Shown one piece after another: positions 1-6,205 of a DNA stretch of 6,205 nt. Numbering within the stretch: position 1 is the first letter of the stretch; every line of letters begins with the position of its first letter. Below the pieces are notes generated by a model. It was not told the DNA's origin. It did not search any database and saw nothing but the letters and a program-made list of their open reading frames with translations. Position numbers and translations under genes: made by a program. Source of the DNA: an uncultured Bacillota bacterium (GTDB lineage Bacteria; Bacillota; Clostridia; Peptostreptococcales; Anaerovoracaceae); assembly GCA_946638265.1 (NCBI GenBank), contig CAMPBN010000071.1:1-6205 (forward strand), in the 5' to 3' direction.

Positions 1-8
1 AACTTATA

Positions 9-2213
9 TTGGTTTGTGACCTTTTTTACGGTATTTTAGTTTCGCAGTCATCAAGTGAGGTATATGGTTTGGAAAACAGTAGTTCAAATTTCATCATAGT
101 TCTGGATTGCAACCTGAGTCTGAATACATATTCGGCTGAGTTTCCTCTTTGCCATAATATCCCTTTCGCAGAAGCCAACGATGGGGAGCTGCCGCCGTTC
201 CATGCACCTTTTGCGGTAACAGGCCGGTACGACGATATGATTTCCAATATCGCCTCCACAGCTCTCCTGCAATATGAAGATTTCATCAATACCTGCTTTG
301 ACCGCAAAACCATCATCTCTGATTTCCATGAAAATCCGAAACACAATTTTATAAATATTTTCTATAAATACAAAACTATCGGCAGCGATACCCATGAGCA
401 TTGCTGCGCCCTGATTGCCTTCATTTCGCAAAATGTTGCGGGAGAAGTAAAGGTAAAGCTTTATATACGCAGTGTCAAAGGCATACGCAGTTCCTACGAA
501 AACTCTTTCGTCAATGCCTTTTCACCCGAGCATTTCAAAAAAGTTTCCGTTATTCACGACAGCCTCAGGCTGGCGCTGATTTTCGATGTCTCCAAAAACA
601 GTTATGAAGTGGTAGGCGGCTCTCTTGCAGGTGATGAACATATCGGACTTCCTCTTCACGGAGATATCCGCCAATTCTTCAAGCTGCTCGAAAATGCTGA
701 ATCCGACTCTCAGGAACAGCAATTCAAAATTTCAAAAAATCTGACCGAGGAAATATCCAATTCCCTGGTTTTCCACGGCAATTACAGCTTCAGACGTATT
801 CCCGTGAAAGGTGCCATTTCCACAAGGTGGCACGAGCTTTCATTTATTTCGCTTAATCTCGAAAATACATCCGTCCTTATCACACTCAAGGATATACACG
901 ATACATTGGCGGAAAAGCTCACAGACGTAAGTGATGAAGTGGATTCTGCCACTGCCGAAGAAATCGCCTTTTCCGCCATTTCTTCAATGGAAGCCATCGT
1001 AGAATCCGTAATGCTCCCATGCTGCTGCATCAAGCTCAAAGACGATCTGCCGGTGATCACGGCAAATCACGCGTTTTACGAGCTTTCGGGCTATCTTCCG
1101 GATGAATTTAAAGCAGCTACAGGCAACAACCTGATATATTCCTGCCATCCGTCGGACATTCCTTATGCCAGAAAGCTGGTCATCGATGCGCTCAAAACCG
1201 GGCAGCAGGAATTGAAAATGGAACTTCGAGTCATAACGGCGGGCGGCGAGATCCGCTGGATGCGCATCAGCGCGCAGAACAGAAACACGCTTCTCTATCC
1301 CATGGCCTGCCTGATATTCGAAGACATCACCGATTCGAAGTTTTCAAGAGGGAACAACAGTTCAGAGGCCCGCAGCGGCACATACTCCAAAAAGCTGAAC
1401 ATTCTCTTCGACTATGATTTCAAAACCGACACTCTGAAAGACCGTGGAGGGCTTTCGGACTTTTTGGGTTTCCCTTCCAATATAAGCAAATTTTCGCAGC
1501 TTCTCCAAAGCGAAAGCTTCGTCCACCCGGACGACAGAGACGAGCTGGAACGTATAACCAACCAGATTCAGGTGTGCACGGAATCCATAAACGGCCACCT
1601 GCGCATTTGCGTGCCGAAATACAACTCCGCCTATGCTGATGTGCTTTTCACTCTCAGCTCGATTTTTGATGCTGCGGGCATGCCTCACCAGATCATAGGA
1701 GTAATTGAAAAAATCACATTGGACAAAAAGATCAACACGGATGCGGGCAAAGAGATTTCAAATCTCAATCTGGACGGCATCGCCACCCAGACATTCCACG
1801 CCACGGATATGGGCACCGGCCTTCGCCGCAATGCATTGAACCATTTCATGCTGAACCTGTCGGACGGCATTGTGGAATCCTGCAGCACCGTCGATTTTGC
1901 GGGATTCACCATACCTGACTCTACGGGAGCTCCTATAGACAAAGCTATGGCCGAGATCGCTGACTCGCTCTTCGACGGCGAAACAAAAAAAGCTTTCCTG
2001 GAAGCTTTCACTCTCGAAGCTCTTCTTTCGAAATTTGAAGAAGGCGATATGGATACGGCGGGAGTTTTCGGCATCGCGCAAAAATCTCCGTCACCGCTGT
2101 GGCTAAAGGTCTTCACGCACCTTTTCCTGGATGAGAAGGACAAATGCATCAAAGCTCTCATCTACAGCTGCGATGTCTCAGAGGAATATCGCCAGATCAG
2201 CACACTGGTCCAC
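9..2213 (+). other. N-terminal cytoplasmic sensory region with several PAS-like modules
   Basis: These about 735 residues precede the first GGDEF domain and have no membrane segment, so they should be cytoplasmic. The clearest PAS module is residues 335-443. It has an ANHAFYELSGY stretch (352-362), an HPSD turn (380-383) and a GEIRWMR strand (413-419), and ends at EDITD, all typical of the PAS_3/PAC type. Residues 604-730 match the PAS-like module often found just before GGDEF in clostridial proteins (HFMLNLSDG near 612, then an SPLWLKV strand and a final IYSCDVSEEY). Residues 185-297 and 460-572 are more divergent and resemble each other. Residues 1-184 are not recognised. Ligands are unknown, and no haem- or flavin-binding signature is apparent. 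Confidence 0.7.
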
Positions 2214-5045
2214 GCCTCCTCCAAAGATCCTCTCACGGGCCTTCTGAACCGTGCCAGAGCCAAGGAACTGATCACTTCACACCTGGACGAAATGGGCAAA
2301 AACGAGATTTCGGCCTTCCTGATCATCGACCTGGACAATTTCAAAGAAATCAACGATATTTACGACCACCAGACAGGCGACGAATACCTGATGCAATTTG
2401 CGGACGCACTCATGGATTTCCTGCCTGATGCCATTGTGGCAAGACTTGGTGGCGACGAATTTATAGTATTCATCCGCAATTGCGGCAGCGTCAGCCAGGT
2501 ATCCAACACTGCACTTTCGATCCTGAAGCTGATTAAAGACATCAACCTCAGCCGAATCACCACATTTAACACAACGGGCAGTATCGGTATCGCTATGGCG
2601 CCATACAACGGTCAGGACTTTGAAACCCTGTACCACAATGCCGACCAGGCCCTCTACGAGGTAAAACGCAACAGCAAGGACGGCTTCCTGTTCTGCGACG
2701 ACGAAAACAGCGAGATTTCCCACCGCATCAACCACCAGCACAGAGATTTCTTCTTCCGCAGATTGTGGAATTTCCTCAGTGCCACGGGCGTGCTGGTAAC
2801 GATACTCATAATTTGCATCATGGCCACAGTGGGCATAACCGCCGGCGTTTATACCAATGTCCAGCGCACAGCCTACAGGCAGGCAGATGAAAACCTGGCC
2901 ACCCACGGTGAGTATCTGGTCAAGTCCGTCAACACCTACATCAACGGCAGGCTGGATGACACATCTTCCATATCAATATTTGCAGGGCTCCACTTTGGCG
3001 AAGACTCCTTTGCCTCCGAGATGGACGCATATCTGGCCCAGTTTGATTTTCGTCAGGTGCTGATTGTTTCAAATAAAGGATTTTCGGAGTATTACCGCTA
3101 CGGCAACCTCCATTTCTCGGGTGATGAAACTTTCCTGGGGCAATCGCTCCTCTTCAGCAACAGCGCCCTCAGCGACACCATCTACAACTACGACGTGGAG
3201 CGCGGTACTCTGGTCATCGCAAGACCGATTTTCAGCAATGAAGAAAATGTGGCATGCCTCATCTGCTATCTCAGCGCGAAGTCAGTTTCACAATATCTGG
3301 AAACCATATCCACCTACCCGGAAGAACGCATATTCCTGGCTGATGAAGCAGGCACCATCATAGCAGATTCCGTCTATAACACGGCAATGCTGAATTTCCT
3401 GGATGCGCCAAGCTATCTCCAATACAACGAATTTGGCATCCTGCCTTCCAAATTCAGCTATTCCATCTACCACGACAGGATCAGCTCGCCTTCTGTGAGC
3501 AGAAACGGGGAAAAATTTGTGCTCACATACAACTATTTCCTCAGCGCAGGTGTGGAAAATACCCAGGTTTTCACGGTTTATGCCATCCTGCCTCAGGCCT
3601 CGCTGCTCGGCAGCCTCTCTTCCTCCATGAGGCTTCTCATAGCCCTGATGGGGCTGAGCGCCTTTGCCGGTCTTACGGCTTTGGCCCTGCTGCTCCGTGG
3701 CGGATTGAAGAGTGAAAAATATATGAGCACGCTGGCGTACAAGGATTCACTCACCAGCCTGAACAACATGGAATACATCATCGACAATGCCAAGCCGCTG
3801 ATGAAACTCTGCGGAGAGCCGTGTGCCGTCGTCTCGCTCAATGTAGACAATTTCCGCATCATCCGGGATGCTTACGGCACTGCCAAGAGCAACAAGCTAA
3901 TCACCTGCATCGGCAACTCCATAGCAGACTTTGTGGAAGATACCGAAACTGCAGCCAGATATATCGACGACAAGTATTGCCTGATACTCACATATCTTGG
4001 AGAGTCACCGCTGTCCGACAGGCTGAAGGACCTGCGCAGCTATATCTTCTCCAATGTGGCCACCTATATGGCGGCGCCGATCAATTTCACCATTTCCATG
4101 GGTGTATATGTGGCAGAATCAGCCGACGAATCTATCCGCCAGGCGTACGAAATGGCTGAGCTGGCACGTTCCTACCTCAAGGACCGCGGAAAAGACCGCA
4201 TCTATTTCTACAATGCCAGCCTCCAGCAGAGCATCCAGAAGCAAAAGCTGATGGAAGACTCTCTGGATCAGGCACTGGAGGACGGAGAATTTGCCGCTTA
4301 CTTCCAGCCGATCGTGAACCTGAAAAATCAGAAGCCGGTGGCTGCCGAAGCACTTACACGCTGGATCAGGCCGGATGGGACCGTCATCCCGCCGGAAGAT
4401 TTTATCCCGCTTTTGGAAAAACACGGCACCATCGTGACTCTGGACTACTATATATTCGAAAGAGTTTGTGCGCAGATGCAGCTCTGGCGGGATACTCCGC
4501 TTGGAAATCTGGCAATTTCGGTTAATATGTCCCGCCAGCATTTCTACCAGCCGGATTTCATCGAAAGGCTGACCAGAACCACTGCAAAATACGGCATACC
4601 AAACTCAAGAGTGCATATTGAGATTACAGAAAGCCTCTATGTCAGCGACGACAGGCTCATCGACAGAGTGTTGCAGGAGCTGCGCGAGACAGGTTTCCTG
4701 ATTTCCATGGACGATTTCGGCACAGGCTATTCATCCCTGAATATGCTTCAGAAAATCCCTATCGATATTCTGAAAATCGACAAGCAGCTTCTGGATTCCA
4801 GCTTTGCCAGTGAAAGCGGCATGATAGTGCTGGAAGGGCTTCTCGATATAGCCAAAAAGCTGAATCTTTCCACCATCTGCGAAGGTGTGGATACGGTCAA
4901 AGAGCTCTCCTGGCTCAAAAATGCGGGCTGCGATATGGCTCAGGGCTTCTTCTATGCCCGCCCGATGCCGCCTGTAGAATTGGAAAACTTCATGATCGAA
5001 TACCAAAACCAGCTGCGTATGGCAGACAAGGAGCAGCGCAAATAA
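9..5045 (+). CDS. Composite cyclic-di-GMP synthase/phosphodiesterase: multi-PAS, GGDEF, TM, Cache, TM, degenerate GGDEF, EAL
   Basis: This protein is predicted to both make and degrade the second messenger cyclic di-GMP at the inner face of the cytoplasmic membrane. In order, it has PAS-like sensor modules (roughly residues 185-730), an intact GGDEF cyclase domain (736-895), a membrane helix (923-947), an outside-facing Cache-like sensor (948-1205), a second helix (1206-1230), a degenerate GGDEF domain (1240-1400) and an EAL phosphodiesterase domain (1411-1668). At 1678 residues it is about twice the size of a usual GGDEF-EAL protein, and the frame is unbroken to TAA at 5043-5045. The start is uncertain. 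The frame is open to the window edge, so the gene may begin further left. TTG at 9 has too little upstream sequence to judge. TTG at 69 has a GTGAGG eight bases before it. The first in-frame ATG is codon 77, which looks too late. The domain identities are secure; which activity dominates in the cell is unknown. Confidence 0.93.
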   Translation: MVCDLFYGILVSQSSSEVYGLENSSSNFIIVLDCNLSLNTYSAEFPLCHNIPFAEANDGELPPFHAPFAVTGRYDDMISNIASTALLQYEDFINTCFDRKTIISDFHENPKHNFINIFYKYKTIGSDTHEHCCALIAFISQNVAGEVKVKLYIRSVKGIRSSYENSFVNAFSPEHFKKVSVIHDSLRLALIFDVSKNSYEVVGGSLAGDEHIGLPLHGDIRQFFKLLENAESDSQEQQFKISKNLTEEISNSLVFHGNYSFRRIPVKGAISTRWHELSFISLNLENTSVLITLKDIHDTLAEKLTDVSDEVDSATAEEIAFSAISSMEAIVESVMLPCCCIKLKDDLPVITANHAFYELSGYLPDEFKAATGNNLIYSCHPSDIPYARKLVIDALKTGQQELKMELRVITAGGEIRWMRISAQNRNTLLYPMACLIFEDITDSKFSRGNNSSEARSGTYSKKLNILFDYDFKTDTLKDRGGLSDFLGFPSNISKFSQLLQSESFVHPDDRDELERITNQIQVCTESINGHLRICVPKYNSAYADVLFTLSSIFDAAGMPHQIIGVIEKITLDKKINTDAGKEISNLNLDGIATQTFHATDMGTGLRRNALNHFMLNLSDGIVESCSTVDFAGFTIPDSTGAPIDKAMAEIADSLFDGETKKAFLEAFTLEALLSKFEEGDMDTAGVFGIAQKSPSPLWLKVFTHLFLDEKDKCIKALIYSCDVSEEYRQISTLVHASSKDPLTGLLNRARAKELITSHLDEMGKNEISAFLIIDLDNFKEINDIYDHQTGDEYLMQFADALMDFLPDAIVARLGGDEFIVFIRNCGSVSQVSNTALSILKLIKDINLSRITTFNTTGSIGIAMAPYNGQDFETLYHNADQALYEVKRNSKDGFLFCDDENSEISHRINHQHRDFFFRRLWNFLSATGVLVTILIICIMATVGITAGVYTNVQRTAYRQADENLATHGEYLVKSVNTYINGRLDDTSSISIFAGLHFGEDSFASEMDAYLAQFDFRQVLIVSNKGFSEYYRYGNLHFSGDETFLGQSLLFSNSALSDTIYNYDVERGTLVIARPIFSNEENVACLICYLSAKSVSQYLETISTYPEERIFLADEAGTIIADSVYNTAMLNFLDAPSYLQYNEFGILPSKFSYSIYHDRISSPSVSRNGEKFVLTYNYFLSAGVENTQVFTVYAILPQASLLGSLSSSMRLLIALMGLSAFAGLTALALLLRGGLKSEKYMSTLAYKDSLTSLNNMEYIIDNAKPLMKLCGEPCAVVSLNVDNFRIIRDAYGTAKSNKLITCIGNSIADFVEDTETAARYIDDKYCLILTYLGESPLSDRLKDLRSYIFSNVATYMAAPINFTISMGVYVAESADESIRQAYEMAELARSYLKDRGKDRIYFYNASLQQSIQKQKLMEDSLDQALEDGEFAAYFQPIVNLKNQKPVAAEALTRWIRPDGTVIPPEDFIPLLEKHGTIVTLDYYIFERVCAQMQLWRDTPLGNLAISVNMSRQHFYQPDFIERLTRTTAKYGIPNSRVHIEITESLYVSDDRLIDRVLQELRETGFLISMDDFGTGYSSLNMLQKIPIDILKIDKQLLDSSFASESGMIVLEGLLDIAKKLNLSTICEGVDTVKELSWLKNAGCDMAQGFFYARPMPPVELENFMIEYQNQLRMADKEQRK
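54..71 (+). promoter_or_regulatory. Possible ribosome binding site and alternative TTG start of the large gene
   Basis: AGTGAGG at 54-60 resembles a Shine-Dalgarno sequence and lies eight bases before an in-frame TTG at 69-71. Starting there would remove 20 residues and give a protein beginning with Glu-Asn-Ser-Ser, just before the first hydrophobic strand (FIIVLD, residues 28-33). This competes with TTG at 9 and with a start left of the window. An ATG at 64-66 is out of frame. Weak evidence, listed because it bears on the start choice. Confidence 0.25.
2214..2693 (+). other. GGDEF domain 1 (diguanylate cyclase, apparently active)
   Basis: Residues 736-895 form a complete GGDEF domain. It begins with DPLTGLLNR (740-748), which follows a short signalling helix. 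The metal and substrate region DLDNFKEIND (774-783) and GD at 790-791 are canonical, and the signature GGDEF is intact at 814-818 (bases 2448-2462). In this family these residues bind two GTP and metal to make cyclic di-GMP as a dimer. The positions where an RxxD product-inhibition site would sit are Leu805 and Ala808, so the usual I-site is absent and feedback inhibition through it is not expected. Confidence 0.92.
2775..3698 (+). other. Membrane-anchored extracytoplasmic Cache-like sensor between two transmembrane helices
   Basis: A hydrophobic helix at residues 923-947 (core LVTILIICIMATVG), preceded by Arg-Arg at 917-918, leads outward. A second at 1206-1230 (LLIALMGLSAFAGLTALALLL) followed by Arg and Lys leads back in. 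The roughly 258 residues between them are the right length for a double Cache domain. They start with a long amphipathic helix, and two alpha/beta halves follow. The second half carries the Cache-like strand-turn-strand IFLADEAGTIIAD (1108-1120). Cache domains of this layout usually bind small molecules such as amino acids or carboxylates. The ligand here cannot be predicted by eye. The topology places both GGDEF domains and the EAL domain in the cytoplasm. Confidence 0.8.
3726..4208 (+). other. GGDEF domain 2, degenerate and predicted inactive
   Basis: Residues 1240-1400 keep the fold landmarks of a GGDEF domain: DSLTSL at 1246-1251 in place of DPLTGL, the NVDNFRIIRD strand-helix at 1278-1287, and the closing SMGVYVA and ARSYLKDRGKDRI elements. 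The signature itself reads IDDKY (1319-1323, bases 3963-3977) after an otherwise typical ARY. The first metal-binding Asp of the DxD motif is Asn1278, the FKxxND motif is FRIIRD, and the GD of the substrate helix is replaced by SN (1294-1295). Cyclase activity is therefore very unlikely. In the family, such domains next to an EAL domain serve as regulatory or dimerisation modules. Confidence 0.85.
4239..5012 (+). other. EAL domain (cyclic-di-GMP phosphodiesterase, probably active)
   Basis: Residues 1411-1668 are a full-length EAL domain, the family that linearises cyclic di-GMP to pGpG using two metal ions. The signature EALTRW is at 1447-1452. The other catalytic elements are present: Asn1506 in SVNMS, Glu1538 in HIEITES, Asp1568-Asp1569 in the loop-6 motif DDFGTGYSSL, Lys1589 and Asp1591 in LKID, Glu1625 in CEGVDT, and Gln1645 in AQGFFYARPMP. 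The one deviation is Asp1628 where the family normally has Glu (EGVET read as EGVDT), a conservative change of a residue near the metal site. Activity is likely but could be reduced. Confidence 0.92.
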
Positions 5046-5131
5046 AGAGAAAACAAGTTTTATAATCCATGATAGCAAAAGAGGGCCGCGCCGTAAGGCG
5101 CGGTCCCTCTTTACTTTGGATGAAAACTTTA
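5046..5131. other. Intergenic region between convergent genes
   Basis: These 86 bases separate the two stop codons. They contain the hairpin at 5078-5112 and otherwise only AT-rich sequence. No small gene, binding-site repeat or credible promoter is visible. Confidence 0.8.
5078..5112. terminator. Bidirectional intrinsic terminator shared by both genes
   Basis: AAAGAGGG (5078-5085) pairs with CCCTCTTT (5105-5112), and CCGCGCC (5086-5092) pairs with GGCGCGG (5097-5103), with one unpaired T at 5104. The stem is 15 bp, with a GTAA loop (5093-5096) that is a GNRA-type tetraloop on the plus strand. On the plus strand the stem runs into TTTACTTT; on the minus strand it runs into CTCTTTTGCT. Both directions therefore have a short T tract. 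It starts 32 bases after the stop of the GGDEF-EAL gene and 19 bases beyond the stop of the SLH gene, as expected for a terminator serving both. Confidence 0.88.
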
Positions 5132-6205
5132 TTATAAGCTTCTGTACTTCCAAATCATTGTGGCCAGCTGGAAGCGTGTTGTAAAGTCTCTTGGTACCAG
5201 CAGGTTTCCACCTATGCCGTTAACCAGACCTTCGGATGTAGCCCATTTCATGGAGTCTAATGCATATGCCGTCACATTGGATGCGTCCTTGAACTTGGCC
5301 AGTGCCGTACCGTCATTTCCTGCTGCCTTGTTCTTCAGGTTGCTATATCTGTAGAACATTGCTGTCAGCTGTTCACGAGTGATGGTTGCGTCCGGTGCAA
5401 ACTCTGTATCGGAGATACCGAGCAGTACGCCGTTTTCAGTGCCCCATGCTACGGAGTCGCTGTACCACTTGCCCTGAGGGATATCTGTGAACTTGGCTGC
5501 TGCTGCCGGAGCCGGACAACCTTCCATTCTCCAGATGATGGTAGCCACTTCTGCTCTTGTGGTGTTCAGAAGTCCGCCAAAGTATGTGGAATTGATACCC
5601 TTCATGTAGCCGTTTTCGAGGCAATATTTTACTGCGTCCATGTACCATGCACCTGCCTTCAGATCGATGAATGCAGAGGTGTCAACAGGTACTTCTTCTT
5701 CTGCTGCGCCTTCATAGAGAACTACGAAGTGTGAGAAGTGGTCAACGTCGAAATATGTATTGCCGTCTTTCCATGTGGTCGGATAAGCTGTCATATTGCC
5801 GCTGTTGTCGATATAGTAAGCCTGGAGCTTGGATGTATCTTCGCCTGCCTTTGGAGTGTAAGGGATAGCAACTGTTACTTTGCCGCCCTTGAAGTTTCCG
5901 AGACGCTTGCCACCGGATACAAAGTATGCGTCAACAACAATCTTAACATCCTTTTCTTCGAGTGCTGTGCGCTGTGCGCTCTGAAGTGTGGACTGCTTTG
6001 GCTGATCCACTACCAGCTTGAGGTCGCCCTCTGCCTGGTCTTTGATAGCGTTGAATGCGTCGTTATCGAGAGTAACTGTTGCATTCGGGAGAGCCAGAGT
6101 CAGGCTCTTGTTGCCGTTTCCTTCATTTACGGTATTGGCTACGGACTCAACTGTCTGTGCAGGAATAGTGATCTGATTTACGCTCTTGTCTACTCCTGAG
6201 ATGTC
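5132..6205 (-). CDS. Secreted surface protein with three C-terminal SLH modules (5' end outside the window)
   Basis: The visible 357 residues are the C-terminal part of a cell-wall-attached protein. The frame is open to the right edge, so the start, signal peptide and any functional domain lie beyond 6205. A GTG at 6008-6010 is only an internal Val codon. Numbering from the edge, residues 10-65 form one beta-rich module (QITIPAQTVE then LTLALPNATVTLD). Residues 85-165 form a second, with KVTVAIPYTPK, a YYIDNSG turn and a VDHFSHFVVLYE end, a pattern that often precedes SLH triplets in clostridial surface proteins. After an acidic linker (EGAAEEEVPVD, 165-175) come three SLH modules reaching the last residue. 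SLH modules bind secondary cell-wall polymer and hold the protein on the surface. The gene ends at TAA (5132-5134) and shares a terminator with its neighbour. The role of the missing N-terminal part is unknown. Confidence 0.92.
   Translation of the reverse strand, partial: DISGVDKSVNQITIPAQTVESVANTVNEGNGNKSLTLALPNATVTLDNDAFNAIKDQAEGDLKLVVDQPKQSTLQSAQRTALEEKDVKIVVDAYFVSGGKRLGNFKGGKVTVAIPYTPKAGEDTSKLQAYYIDNSGNMTAYPTTWKDGNTYFDVDHFSHFVVLYEGAAEEEVPVDTSAFIDLKAGAWYMDAVKYCLENGYMKGINSTYFGGLLNTTRAEVATIIWRMEGCPAPAAAAKFTDIPQGKWYSDSVAWGTENGVLLGISDTEFAPDATITREQLTAMFYRYSNLKNKAAGNDGTALAKFKDASNVTAYALDSMKWATSEGLVNGIGGNLLVPRDFTTRFQLATMIWKYRSL
5135..5674 (-). other. Three SLH (S-layer homology) modules
   Basis: SLH1 is at about 5516-5674 (FIDLKAGAWYMDAV, then NTTRAE). 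SLH2 is at about 5333-5497 (FTDIPQGKWYSDSV, then ITREQ). SLH3 is at about 5135-5302 (FKDASNVTAYALDSM, then TTRFQ). Each has the family pattern of an opening F-x-D strand, an alanine/serine-rich helix ending in an NG or EG turn, and a second helix opening with a TR motif. Spacing is about 55-65 residues. The TRAE motif, which contacts the wall polymer, is exact only in SLH1. SLH2 and SLH3 keep Thr-Arg but change the next two positions. SLH3 also lacks the usual W-Y pair (it reads TAY) and has only a short segment before its TR motif. Confidence 0.93.

Noticed and set aside
5..10. TATATT near the left edge as a possible -10 box for a start at 69.
   Set aside because: The -35 region would be outside the window, and the match lies in generally AT-rich sequence, so it cannot be supported.
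2277..2906. A 209-codon minus-strand open frame opposite the first GGDEF domain.
   Set aside because: It is antisense to highly conserved GGDEF coding sequence. The low-complexity Val/Ala-rich translation is what the complement of this codon usage would produce.
5061..5066. Perfect TATAAT just after the large gene, a possible -10 box.
   Set aside because: The position 17 bases upstream (GCAAAT) does not resemble TTGACA, and transcription from it would run straight into the hairpin at 5078-5112.
5131..5136. TATAAT on the minus strand at the end of the SLH gene.
   Set aside because: It overlaps the stop codon and last sense codon of the SLH gene and also points directly into the terminator. 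No -35 partner is evident.
6008..6010. GTG as the start codon of the SLH protein.
   Set aside because: The frame continues without a stop to the window edge, and the upstream residues form a sensible beta-rich module, so this is an internal valine.
5738..6199. A 153-codon plus-strand open frame opposite the SLH protein gene.
   Set aside because: It lies wholly antisense to a gene with clear domain matches, its translation is Cys-rich and unlike any known fold, and it has no convincing ribosome binding site.

Overview
The window holds two convergent protein-coding genes separated by an 86-bp intergenic region with one bidirectional terminator. The left 5 kb is one very large plus-strand gene (9..5045, 1678 codons if the TTG at 9 is the start). 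It encodes a membrane-anchored cyclic-di-GMP enzyme. The right 1.1 kb is the 3' part of a minus-strand gene (5132..6205, 5' end beyond the window) for a secreted protein ending in three S-layer homology (SLH) modules. I see no RNA genes, insertion sequences, CRISPR arrays or tRNAs.

The C-terminal SLH triplet, the anaerobe-style multi-PAS/GGDEF/EAL signalling protein and the mixed GC content (about 35-60% in sampled 60-base lines) suggest a Gram-positive or SLH-bearing Firmicute, most likely a gut-type member of the Clostridia. This is inferred from protein style only; no taxonomic marker is present.

Layout of the large protein: divergent PAS-like modules (about residues 185-297, 335-443, 460-572 and 604-730); a GGDEF domain with an intact GGDEF signature and no RxxD inhibition site (736-895); a transmembrane helix (923-947); an extracytoplasmic Cache-like sensor (948-1205); a second transmembrane helix (1206-1230); a degenerate GGDEF domain whose signature reads IDDKY (1240-1400); and an EAL domain with nearly all catalytic residues (1411-1668). 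It reads as two complete signalling proteins joined head to tail: a soluble PAS-GGDEF synthase and a membrane Cache-GGDEF*-EAL phosphodiesterase.

The two genes face each other and end at the same hairpin, so they are not an operon. A functional link (c-di-GMP control of cell-surface proteins) is plausible in general, but nothing in this window shows it directly. The most notable item is the composite synthase/phosphodiesterase. I found no evidence of a wholly new type of system.
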